Shown in pieces: positions 8,399 to 15,417 of a stretch of 64,000 nt of DNA. Source of the DNA: Pseudomonas fluorescens (GTDB lineage: Bacteria; Pseudomonadota; Gammaproteobacteria; Pseudomonadales; Pseudomonadaceae); NCBI RefSeq assembly GCF_001648775.1, contig NZ_LVEJ01000028.1, positions 248,668-312,667 of the forward strand. The letters run 5' to 3'. Position 1 is the first letter of the stretch; every line of letters begins with the position of its first letter. Under the pieces are notes generated by a model. The model did no database searches, was not told where the DNA came from, and saw only the letters and a list, made by a program, of their open reading frames with translations. Both the position numbers and the translations under genes were made by a program.

Positions 8399-8475
8399 CT
8401 TCGCGAGCAAGCTCGCTCCCACAGAGGTTATGTGAACGCCACAAATCCAATGTGGGAGCGAGCTTGCTCGCGAAA
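8399..8475. repeat. REPIN (T subtype) inside an operon
   Basis: Inverted REP pair with TCGCGAGCAAGCTCGCTCCC on the left and its complement on the right. Both arms carry the GAGCTTGCTC core variant. It lies between the hydrolase gene (stop 8488) and the permease gene (start 8274), both read on the minus strand, so the transcript should carry two REP hairpins between the coding regions. Confidence 0.9.
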
Positions 8476-8487
8476 GCGTCAGCCCTG

Positions 8488-9486
8488 TCAGCGCAAGGCC
8501 AAAAGCCCCTGCACCAATGGCTCAAGCTCCAGATGATTGACCGCTTTCACTGTGTCGATCATCGGCACCGGCCAGCTCTCAAGACCCAGGCAGGCCCCGA
8601 GCATCGCGCCAAGAATCGCCGCGATGGTGTCAGTGTCACCGCCAAGGCTGGCGGCCATGCACAGCGCTTCAAACGCGCTCATCTCACCGACCGCGACTTG
8701 CTGCGCCAGCGCGAACGAGACCACCACCGACTCCTGCGACGCCACCGAAGTGCCGATCACGTCGTAGAGCAGATCGGCCAGCAGTGCCTTGTCGCTATCG
8801 ACGCTGATGGTGCGCGCCCAACTGATGCGTGAAGCAATGCGGCCGCCAGCGACCCAGTGCCCATGCGCTTCCGCTCGCAGAGCCATTTGCTGACCGAGGT
8901 TCAACGCCTCGCCCAGGTCCATGCCATTGATCCCGGCAGACACCACCGCCGCCACCGCCGCCGCACTGGAAATCCCCAGCGTGGTGTTGTGGGTGACCTG
9001 GCAGGCCTGCACCACCGCCGAGATAAAGCGCTCGGGATCGGCGACATCTGCCGCGATCCCCACCGGCGTAATGCGCATCGCCGCGCCGTTGGTGGTGCCA
9101 TAGCGCCCGGCTTCTTCCGGCGAATGGCCGGCGAGGATCATTTCGATCGCGCGTTTGGTCGATGGCCCGAGCAAGTCCTGCGAGCCCTTGGCCTGCATCT
9201 CGGCTTCCCACTCGATCAAGCGTTGCGCGAGGATCGCCGGTTCGATGCGGCCCTTGCCCTCGACCAGCAACTCGCCAACCAGAATCGCCTGCTCGGTGTC
9301 ATCGGTGATCGAGCCTTTGGGCATGTTCGCGGCGATCGGCTGCAGGGGACCGGCGTCCTGCAAATCGGTGATCGTGCCGAAACGGGTCTTGATGGTTTCG
9401 CGGTTCAGCGATTGCGTCGGCATGCCCAGCGCGTCGCCGAGGGCCAGGCCATAAAACGCACCAAGGGCACGGTTGAGCGCGGTCAT
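8488..9486 (-). CDS. ADP-ribosylglycohydrolase-family protein
   Basis: 332 residues. The family's bimetal site is visible: GSITDDTEQAILVG about residues 57-70 (Thr-Asp-Asp) and GGDTDTIAAILGA near residue 280. The fold also hydrolyses N-glycosidic bonds of nucleoside-like compounds, and E. coli YegU is the nearest relative by context. ATG at 9484-9486 overlaps the stop of the GntR gene as ATGA, so the regulator and enzyme are translationally coupled. A longer in-frame reading begins inside the regulator and is rejected. Probable role: cleaving the imported N-riboside before kinase action; protein de-ADP-ribosylation is the alternative. Confidence 0.86.
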   Translation of the reverse strand: MTALNRALGAFYGLALGDALGMPTQSLNRETIKTRFGTITDLQDAGPLQPIAANMPKGSITDDTEQAILVGELLVEGKGRIEPAILAQRLIEWEAEMQAKGSQDLLGPSTKRAIEMILAGHSPEEAGRYGTTNGAAMRITPVGIAADVADPERFISAVVQACQVTHNTTLGISSAAAVAAVVSAGINGMDLGEALNLGQQMALRAEAHGHWVAGGRIASRISWARTISVDSDKALLADLLYDVIGTSVASQESVVVSFALAQQVAVGEMSAFEALCMAASLGGDTDTIAAILGAMLGACLGLESWPVPMIDTVKAVNHLELEPLVQGLLALR

Positions 9487-10196
9487 TTCGATTCTCCAAA
9501 TTGCAGGTGCAGACGGAAATGCACCGGGTCGAGCAGGCTTTCGACCTGCTCCATGAAACGGTTCTGCCGGTCGTAGGTGGTACGCAGTGCTTTGAGGAAA
9601 ACAGTGCCTTGCGGGCGGCCGAGCAGTTCGGCGTCCTCGGCATTCAACGGTTCGGCGCCGATCCATTGATCGCCGCGCTCACCAATGTAGCCGTAGGCGG
9701 CCAGGGTGATGGTCAGGGAATTGTCGATCAGACCGACGCGCGGCAGGCTTTCCAGGCCGCCAGTAGCCGGCATCAAAGAGCGTTCGAGGGACACCAGCGT
9801 GCCTGCAGTGGAGCGGCGACGCCGGTCAAGAGTGATGAATTGGTCGGTGCCGAAGCGCGCCAGCAGATCGGGCCGGGTCACGGCTTCCAGACGCAACACT
9901 TCGGTGTTGATCAGCGCCCCGCTGTCGGCCAGCGCCTGCGCCCAACCGCTACGCTGGTCGAGGGCGACACCGTCGAAGGTGACGATAGAGCCGACGCCAC
10001 TCTGTGTGGCGATGTAATTGCGCCGTTTCAGTTCGGCCAGCGCTTCGCGCAACGTGCCACGGCTGACGTTGAATTCTTGAGCCAACTGATGCTCGCCGGG
10101 CAACAGAAAGCCGTCCTCCATGAGGCCGCTTTCGATGCGCCGGACGAGCTCGTCGACCACCCGTTGTTTCTTGTCAAATCGTACCTGTCTAATCAT
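9483..10196 (-). CDS. GntR-family regulator with UTRA domain (HutC type)
   Basis: 237 residues. The winged helix spans about residues 8-75, with LPGEHQLAQEFNVSRGTLREALAEL as the recognition region; the rest is a UTRA ligand-binding domain ending in a typical FMEQVESLLDPVHFRL stretch. It resembles E. coli YegW by context. ATG at 10194-10196 is preferred over a TTG two codons upstream. It is first in the set regulator-hydrolase-permease-kinase and probably represses its own operon, with a sugar or nucleoside derivative as inducer. GTAC repeats at 10181-10200 just upstream could be part of an operator, but the symmetry is imperfect. Confidence 0.87.
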   Translation of the reverse strand: MIRQVRFDKKQRVVDELVRRIESGLMEDGFLLPGEHQLAQEFNVSRGTLREALAELKRRNYIATQSGVGSIVTFDGVALDQRSGWAQALADSGALINTEVLRLEAVTRPDLLARFGTDQFITLDRRRRSTAGTLVSLERSLMPATGGLESLPRVGLIDNSLTITLAAYGYIGERGDQWIGAEPLNAEDAELLGRPQGTVFLKALRTTYDRQNRFMEQVESLLDPVHFRLHLQFGESK

Positions 10197-10275
10197 GTAC
10201 AAATTGATAACCGAAACGGGCGCGGGCGGGCAAGGAATATTTGGGGATAGTGACGAAAGGCGGGAGAATCAAAAG

Positions 10276-10416
10276 CCCCTCACCCTAGCCCTCTCCCGAA
10301 GGGAGAGGGGACTGAATGGGGGATGCTCAAGAGGTACGCCGACCTGAAAGTGCTTCGCCGAATCCACAATCGACGACCCCTTTCAGGTCGACGGATCACC
10401 TCGGTCGGCCCTTCCT
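10276..10416. mobile_element. MITE-like repeat, copy A (right end missing)
   Basis: Begins CCCCTCACCCTAGCCCTCTC followed by a short hairpin (CTCTCCC GAA GGGAGAG), then an internal GACCTGAAAG ... CTTTCAGGTCGA inverted pair and CACCTCGGTCGG. It stops just after that motif, where copy B begins, and lacks the terminal GGGAGAGGGCT-GGGTGAGGG end. The 400-base gap between the GntR start and araH (10203-10607) is almost wholly made of copies A and B. No ORF is credible here. Confidence 0.78.
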
Positions 10417-10420
10417 CTCA

Positions 10421-10596
10421 CCCTCACCCTAGCCCTCTCCCGAAGGGAGAGGGGACTGAATGGGGGATGCTCAGGAGGTTCGCCGACCTGAAAGAGCTTT
10501 GCCGAATCCATAATCGACGAGGTCTTTCAGGTCGATGCAGGAGGCAAGACACCTCGGTCGGCTCCCTCTCCCTCCGGGAGAGGGCTGGGGTGAGGG
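10421..10596. mobile_element. MITE-like repeat, copy B (both ends present)
   Basis: Left end CCCTCACCCTAGCCCTCTCC at 10421-10440; right end is its inverted repeat, CCGGGAGAGGGCTGGGGTGAGGG (ending at 10596). The internal GACCTGAAAG / CTTTCAGGTCGAT inverted pair and the ACACCTCGGTCGG motif match copy A and the third copy near 38.4 kb. Length is about 176 bases with no coding capacity, which fits a non-autonomous element. Confidence 0.8.
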
Positions 10597-10607
10597 TAGC
10601 TTTTGAC

Positions 10608-11579
10608 TTAGCGTTGCTTCAGACGGTCAATCACCACAGCCAGCAGCAGAATCGAACCACGAATCACATACTGATAAAACGTATCAATATTCTTCAAGTT
10701 CATCGCATTCTCAATAATCGCCAGAATCAACACGCCGGCAATCACATGCCGAATCATGCCAATCCCGCCACTCAACGACACCCCGCCCAGCACGCAAGCC
10801 GAGATCACCGTCAGCTCGAACCCCTGACCAATCATCGGCTGCCCGGAGGTCATCCGCGACGCCAGAATCACCCCCGCCAACGCACCAATCACGCCATGCA
10901 CGGCAAAGATAATGATCTTGGTGCGGTCAACATTCACGCCCGCCAGCAACGCCGCTTCCTGGTTGCCGCCGATGGCCATGGTGTTGCGCCCGTAAGTCGT
11001 GTAATTCAGCAGCCAGCCGAAAAACAGAAAGCAGACGATGGTGATCAGAATCGGCACCGGCACGCCAAACAACTGGCCATTACCAAACACGAAGAACGAT
11101 TCCTGCGACACACCCACCGCTTTGCCGTTGGCAAAAATGTACGCCAGACCACGAACGATCTGCATGGTCGCCAACGTCGTGATCAATGCATTGACGCGCA
11201 ACTTGGCAATCACAATCCCGTTGATCAGCCCGACAATCAGGCCCATCACCAACGCCGCACTGACACCGAGAAACACACTGTTAGTGTCACGCATCACCAC
11301 CGCCGCGACCACGCCGGCACAGGCAATCACCGAGCCCACCGACAAGTCGAAATGCCCCGACGCCAGGCAATACAACATCGTGCACGCGGCGATCCCGGTG
11401 GTGGAAATCGCCAGGCCCAAACCACGCATGTTCAGCGGCGAGAGGAAGTTGTCGATCAGCAGCGTGCAGGCAATGAAAATACCGATCGCCGCCAGCAGCA
11501 TGACCCAGTCATCGAGGAAGCGGCGCATGTCCAAAGGCTTGCGCTCAGTCGGCAGGGTTTCTTTCTGGGTTGTCATCAT
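10608..11579 (-). CDS. araH: L-arabinose ABC transporter permease AraH
   Basis: 323 residues. Very close to E. coli AraH in recall, including GLGLAISTTGIAACTMLYCLASG, FDLSVGSVIACAG, INALITTLATMQIVRGLAY-like and VISACVLGGVSLSGGIG segments. It is an inner-membrane permease with 8-10 segments, forming a channel with AraG. ATG at 11577-11579 is preferred (GAGAGG 5 bases upstream); a GTG two codons upstream is possible. It follows araG after 9 bases and is the last gene of the dehydrogenase-araF-araG-araH set. Galactose or other pentoses may also be carried. Confidence 0.93.
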   Translation of the reverse strand: MMTTQKETLPTERKPLDMRRFLDDWVMLLAAIGIFIACTLLIDNFLSPLNMRGLGLAISTTGIAACTMLYCLASGHFDLSVGSVIACAGVVAAVVMRDTNSVFLGVSAALVMGLIVGLINGIVIAKLRVNALITTLATMQIVRGLAYIFANGKAVGVSQESFFVFGNGQLFGVPVPILITIVCFLFFGWLLNYTTYGRNTMAIGGNQEAALLAGVNVDRTKIIIFAVHGVIGALAGVILASRMTSGQPMIGQGFELTVISACVLGGVSLSGGIGMIRHVIAGVLILAIIENAMNLKNIDTFYQYVIRGSILLLAVVIDRLKQR

Positions 11580-11588
11580 AGTCACCTC

Positions 11589-13133
11589 TCAGTTCGCCAC
11601 GCCGTCAGCGCGGTGGCGCGGCAAAGCCAGTTGCAGCAGGTTGGATTCATTGGCCTGGTCGCGGCTGATTTCGCCGCGCAGGGCGCCTTCGCAAAGCACC
11701 AGAATGCGGTCGGAAATGCCCATCACTTCCATCAGGTCGCTGGACACCACGATCACCGAAATGCCGTCGGCGGCGAGGTTATGAATGATCTGGTAGATCT
11801 CGGCTTTGGCGCCGATGTCGATGCCACGAGTCGGCTCATCGAGCAGCAGAACCTTCATCGGCATCGACAGCCAGCGGCCGAGAATGGCCTTCTGCTGATT
11901 GCCACCAGAAAGGAATTTGATCTGCTGCCCAGCGTGCGGGGTTTTCACCTTGAGCGCCTTGATCTGTTTGTCGGCGTTGCCCTTCTCCCAGAGACCGCGA
12001 ATCAGGCAACCGAGGCCGGAGTTGGCCCCGCGAGCACTGATGTTGATGTTCTCGGCAACACTGGCCAGCGGGATGATGCCTTCCTTCTTGCGGTCTTCCG
12101 GACAGAGCAGAATCCCGGCAGCAATCGCGTCGCGCGGTGAGCGCAGTTTCAGTTCATGGCCGCGCAACTCTAGCCGTCCAGCGGTGTTGCGCTCAAGACC
12201 GCTGAGCAGGCGAAACAGCTCTGTGCGCCCTGCCCCGACGAGTCCGAACAGGCCAAGAATTTCACCTTTGTGCGCTTCGAAACTGATCGGCTCACGCAGG
12301 CCCGGACCGAGCAGGCCGTCGACCTTCAGCGCCACCGCGCCGCGTGGCCGATGGCGATAATCGTAGATGTCCTGAATGTCGCGCCCGACCATGCAGGTCA
12401 CCAGTTGATCGTGGGTCAACTGGCTCATGTCGTCGAAGGTGCGCACGTAGCGGCCGTCCTTGAACACCGTCACCGCGTCGCAGATGCGGAATACTTCTTC
12501 CATCCGGTGCGAGACGTAGAGCACCACTTTGCCCTCGTCGCGCAGGCGGCCGATGATCGCCATCAAGCGGTCGATCTCGCGGGCCGAAAGACTGCTGGTC
12601 GGCTCATCGAATGCGATGACATGCGCACCGCGCGACAACGCTTTGGCGATTTCCACCAACTGACGCTGGCCGAGGGACAATCGTCCGACCTTGGTCTGCG
12701 GATCAATTTCGTCGGCCAGACCTTTAAGACAATTCAGCGCTTGCTGGCGCAGTGTGCCGCGATTGATCAAACCGAAACTGGCCGGCAGATGGCCAAGAAA
12801 CAGGTTCTCTGCGACGGTCATTTCCGGGACCAGATGCAGCTCCTGGTGAATCACTGCGACGCCGCTGCCGATGCTGTCAGCCGTCGACTTGAACGCCATG
12901 GTCTGCTCGCCGATCTGCAACTCGCCGCTGCTCGGGATGTAAGCACCACCGAGGATTTTCAGCAGGGTCGATTTGCCGGCGCCGTTCTCGCCCATCAAGG
13001 CATGAACCTGACCGGGATGCGCGACGAAACTGATAGCGTCCAGCGCCTTCACCCCGGGAAAGGTTTTGCCAATCCCGCTAAAACGCAGGCTGCCGCTGGC
13101 GCTGTGTTGTTGTGTCTGTACTTGCGCGTGCAT
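11589..13133 (-). CDS. araG: L-arabinose ABC transporter ATP-binding protein AraG
   Basis: 514 residues with two nucleotide-binding domains, as in sugar importers of the AraG/RbsA/MglA type. Domain 1: Walker A GENGAGKST about residue 52, signature LSLGQRQLVEIAKAL, Walker B VIAFDEPTS. Domain 2: degenerate P-loop GLVGAGRTE, signature LSGGNQQKAILGRWL, Walker B LLLDEPTRGID. ATG at 13131-13133 has GAGGTGG upstream. A hairpin with a T tract separates it from araF, as expected where binding protein is made in excess. Cytoplasmic face of the inner membrane. Confidence 0.94.
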   Translation of the reverse strand: MHAQVQTQQHSASGSLRFSGIGKTFPGVKALDAISFVAHPGQVHALMGENGAGKSTLLKILGGAYIPSSGELQIGEQTMAFKSTADSIGSGVAVIHQELHLVPEMTVAENLFLGHLPASFGLINRGTLRQQALNCLKGLADEIDPQTKVGRLSLGQRQLVEIAKALSRGAHVIAFDEPTSSLSAREIDRLMAIIGRLRDEGKVVLYVSHRMEEVFRICDAVTVFKDGRYVRTFDDMSQLTHDQLVTCMVGRDIQDIYDYRHRPRGAVALKVDGLLGPGLREPISFEAHKGEILGLFGLVGAGRTELFRLLSGLERNTAGRLELRGHELKLRSPRDAIAAGILLCPEDRKKEGIIPLASVAENINISARGANSGLGCLIRGLWEKGNADKQIKALKVKTPHAGQQIKFLSGGNQQKAILGRWLSMPMKVLLLDEPTRGIDIGAKAEIYQIIHNLAADGISVIVVSSDLMEVMGISDRILVLCEGALRGEISRDQANESNLLQLALPRHRADGVAN

Positions 13134-13152
13134 AAAGCCACCTCTTCACACC

Positions 13153-13179
13153 GAAAAACGGCCCGGCTGCCCGGGCCGT
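13153..13179 (-). terminator. Intercistronic hairpin/terminator between araF and araG
   Basis: On the minus strand, ACGGCCCGG - GCAG - CCGGGCCGT is followed by TTTTT. A 9-bp GC-rich stem plus U tract fits a leaky intrinsic terminator or an RNA-stabilising hairpin. It would let araF transcript exceed araG/araH, the usual arrangement for periplasmic binding proteins. Confidence 0.75.
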
Positions 13180-13186
13180 CGCTACG

Positions 13187-14191
13187 TCAGTTCCACAAGC
13201 CGATTTTTTCCAGCTCTTGCTTGAAGTTCTCGCGGGTGATCAGGGTGACGTCGTCCATGGCGGTGTACTTCGGCGGCTCTTTGCCGGTGGTGACCCACTC
13301 GTACATCATCTCGGCGGTTTTGTAGCCTTCGATGTGCGGGCTTGGCAGCATCGAGCCGAAGAAGCCGCTGTTAGGCTTTTTCAGTTCGCCGATGGCGTCG
13401 GTGCCGTTGATGCCGATACCGATCACATTGGCCGCAGCAAAACCGGCGGCTTCGGTCGCGCGCACGCCGCCGAGCACGGTGTTGTCGTTCATGCCACCGA
13501 TGATCAGGTTTTTCGCCGCGCTCGGCAGTTTCACCAGCGCCGAGTTGGTGGCGTCCATGCTGCCCGGCACGTCGAGGGTTTTCAGCGCGGCGAACAGAAT
13601 GTGGTCTTTCGGCATGCCGGCGTCTTCAAGGGATTTCACCGAACCGTCGGTGCGCTTCTTGCCAGTATCGAGTTCGTTGTAGGTGTTGACCACCGCGTAA
13701 GTGTCCTTCCAGTCCCAGTTGCGTTTTTTCGCCTCGGCGACCATCGCGTTGCCTTGCTTCTGGCCGACTTCAAACGCGGCCATGCCGAGGTACGGCACGT
13801 CTTCCATGAACTTGCCGTTGGCGTCGACGAAACGGTCATCGACGGCAATCACTTTGAGGTCATTGAGTTTGGCTTTGGCCATGATTGCCGGGCCGAGCGA
13901 GACATCCGGCGGGCAGATCACAAAGCCCTTGGCACCGTTGGCGGCGAGGCTGTCGATGGCCGAGAGGGTTTTCTCGCCATCTGGCACAGCAATCTTGATC
14001 AGTTCGAAGCCCTTGTCCTTGGCGGCTTTCTCGGCGAAGGCCCACTCGGTCTGGAACCACGGTTCTTCCGCCTGTTTGACCAGAAAACCGATTTTCACGG
14101 TGTCGGCAGCGAGCAGCGCACTGCTCAGGCTGAACGCGGTGACCGCCAGGGCGGTACTGCACAGGGTACGAATCCCGAAACGACGTTTCAT
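13187..14191 (-). CDS. araF: Periplasmic L-arabinose-binding protein AraF
   Basis: 334 residues. A signal peptide with a basic start (MKRRFGIRT), hydrophobic core and cleavage near ALLAA at about residue 28 precedes VKIGFLVKQAEEPWFQTEWAF, the characteristic N-terminal strand of arabinose-binding proteins. IIGGMNDNTVLGGVRA and IGIGINGTDA match the ligand-cleft region. I chose ATG at 14189-14191 (AGGAGTC upstream) over longer in-frame readings. It supplies AraGH with substrate. Confidence 0.94.
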   Translation of the reverse strand: MKRRFGIRTLCSTALAVTAFSLSSALLAADTVKIGFLVKQAEEPWFQTEWAFAEKAAKDKGFELIKIAVPDGEKTLSAIDSLAANGAKGFVICPPDVSLGPAIMAKAKLNDLKVIAVDDRFVDANGKFMEDVPYLGMAAFEVGQKQGNAMVAEAKKRNWDWKDTYAVVNTYNELDTGKKRTDGSVKSLEDAGMPKDHILFAALKTLDVPGSMDATNSALVKLPSAAKNLIIGGMNDNTVLGGVRATEAAGFAAANVIGIGINGTDAIGELKKPNSGFFGSMLPSPHIEGYKTAEMMYEWVTTGKEPPKYTAMDDVTLITRENFKQELEKIGLWN

Positions 14192-14270
14192 AAGCTGACT
14201 CCTTGTTATTTTTTTTGAGCAATGTTTGAAAAGCGTTAAAGCGTGTTCCTGCAAAGCCTGTTGAAAATAG

Positions 14271-14283
14271 TCATATCGTATGA
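14271..14283. promoter_or_regulatory. Palindrome TCATA-TCG-TATGA upstream of araF
   Basis: Perfect 5+3+5 inverted repeat in the 136-base gap between araF and the dehydrogenase. A related TCATATGA palindrome lies in front of the FadR-type regulator gene (17182-17189). Shared half-sites suggest an operator for that regulator, but this is only pattern matching. Confidence 0.45.
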
Positions 14284-14327
14284 TGATTGGATTTCAGACA
14301 GATTCATCCGCGCGAAAACCCATCGGT

Positions 14328-15146
14328 TCAGTCGTGGTACATCACCGAGCGGCCACCATCGATGGTGATACACGACGCGTTGATAAACGGTGCTTCATCA
14401 CTGGCCAGGAACACCGCCGTCATCGCCACTTCAAGCGGCTGACCGATGCGTTTCGGCGGGTGCAGATCGAAGGCGCGCTGACGTTCGGCGTGCGGGTCGG
14501 CGAAACCGTTCCAGTAATCGACATTGAGTTGCGTCTCGATGTAGCCCGGGGCGATGGCGTTGACGCGAATGCCTTTCGCCGCGTATTCGATGCCGAGGGC
14601 GCGGGTCAGGCCGAGCAAGCCATGCTTGGCGACCGGGTACGGAAAGCAACCGGGAATGATGTGGCTGGAGTGGGTCGAGGCGATGTTGATGATGCTGCCG
14701 ATACCCTGCTCGATCATCTGCGGCAGCACCGCTTTGCAGCCGAACCAGGCGCCGTCCAGATCAATGGCAAAGCAGCGATGCCAGTCTTCCTCGGTCATCT
14801 GCAGCGGATCACGGAACACATTGACCCCGGCGCAGTTGACCAACACGTCGATGCGTCCGTGCAACTCAACAGCCCGTTTAGCCATGGCGTGAAGATCGTG
14901 CTGACGCGAGACATCTGCCTTCAGCGCCTGCACATCGCAACCCTGCTCCCGCCAATGCGCAGCAACCCGTTCAACCTTCTCGGCCTGGATATCGCTGATC
15001 AGCAGTTTCGCTTGCTGCGAGGCGAACGCGGCGACAATGGCTTCACCGATGCCCTGAGCGGCGCCAGTCAGCAACACCACCTTGTTTTTCAGACGCTCGC
15101 CCTTCGGCGGTGCGGGCACCGGCGGCAGGGAAAGAGGTTCAGCCAT
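14328..15146 (-). CDS. SDR-family sugar dehydrogenase, probable L-arabinose 1-dehydrogenase
   Basis: 272 residues. The SDR cofactor motif TGAAQGIG is at 27-34, NCAG near 110, and the catalytic pair Tyr170/Lys174 in YPVAK. GYIETQL and the C-terminal ITIDGG are typical of classical SDRs. Placed between a sugar lactonase and AraFGH, it most likely oxidises L-arabinose (possibly D-galactose) to the 1,4- or 1,5-lactone in the non-phosphorylative route. ATG at 15144-15146 has AACAGGAG upstream. A short leader ORF overlaps the first codons and an intrinsic terminator lies 28 bases upstream. Confidence 0.85.
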   Translation of the reverse strand: MAEPLSLPPVPAPPKGERLKNKVVLLTGAAQGIGEAIVAAFASQQAKLLISDIQAEKVERVAAHWREQGCDVQALKADVSRQHDLHAMAKRAVELHGRIDVLVNCAGVNVFRDPLQMTEEDWHRCFAIDLDGAWFGCKAVLPQMIEQGIGSIINIASTHSSHIIPGCFPYPVAKHGLLGLTRALGIEYAAKGIRVNAIAPGYIETQLNVDYWNGFADPHAERQRAFDLHPPKRIGQPLEVAMTAVFLASDEAPFINASCITIDGGRSVMYHD

Positions 15147-15303
15147 GGATCAGGACTCCTGTTGCGCAGGCACAAAAAAACCGGGCATCTGCCGATGTCC
15201 GGTCTGGAAGGCGTTTTGAACGAAACAGGCAGGCGCGGCCGACGGCTTCGAGCCGTTGCGCGACGCGGACTCCACTCGGGAGTGCGATAGAGATTCGCTG
15301 CAT
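15139..15303 (-). CDS. Putative 54-codon leader ORF overlapping the dehydrogenase start
   Basis: ATG at 15301-15303 is preceded by AGGTGAAGTG, a good ribosome-binding site. The frame runs 54 codons and ends in TGA at 15139-15141, inside the second and third codons of the dehydrogenase gene, an 8-base overlap that would allow coupling. The product (starting MQRISIALPSGVRVAQRLEA) is basic and Arg-rich, with no recognised domain. The frame passes straight through the intrinsic terminator at 15174-15203, so ribosomes on it would disrupt that hairpin. It may be a regulatory leader rather than a functional protein. I saw it by reading the leader; no expression evidence is available. Confidence 0.45.
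   Translation of the reverse strand: MQRISIALPSGVRVAQRLEAVGRACLFRSKRLPDRTSADARFFCACATGVLIHG
15174..15203 (-). terminator. Intrinsic terminator in the dehydrogenase leader (candidate attenuator)
   Basis: Minus strand: ACCGGACATC - GGCA - GATGCCCGGT followed by seven T. The stem has nine pairs and one A/C mismatch. It ends 28 bases before the dehydrogenase start and lies downstream of the predicted promoter at 15359-15387, so transcripts from that promoter must read through it. It could also simply end the lactonase transcript. Confidence 0.75.
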
Positions 15304-15358
15304 CACTTCACCTGTTTTGTTCTTTTTAAGTGTGAGTGCGTGTTACTGCTGCAGCCGA

Positions 15359-15387
15359 CTATAAACCCGACCGCCAAATAATCTCAA
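15359..15387 (-). promoter_or_regulatory. Predicted sigma-70 promoter of the dehydrogenase-araFGH set
   Basis: Minus strand: TTGAGA (15382-15387), 17-base spacer, TTATAG (15359-15364). Transcription would start about 205 bases upstream of the dehydrogenase, giving a leader that contains the short ORF, an ACGGCT-CGA-AGCCGT hairpin and the terminator. Confidence 0.5.
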
Positions 15388-15400
15388 TATATAATTTTGC

Positions 15401-15417
15401 ATCCCATATTTTGGGAT
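15401..15417. promoter_or_regulatory. Palindrome ATCCCA-TATTT-TGGGAT just upstream of the -35
   Basis: A perfect 6+5+6 inverted repeat that overlaps the last base pairs of the lactonase stop codon and lies about 13 bases upstream of the predicted -35 of the dehydrogenase promoter. Its position suits an activator. Its style resembles IclR-type sites, and no IclR-family gene is in the window. Confidence 0.45.

Noticed and set aside
10276..10596. CRISPR array
   Set aside because: The two repeats are long (about 140-176 bases), with terminal inverted repeats and no regular short spacers.
10323..12140. A 605-codon plus-strand frame across the MITE copies and opposite araH/araG
   Set aside because: It begins in the repeat, its sequence is His/Gln/Asn-rich and unlike any protein, and it is antisense to two confident ABC genes.
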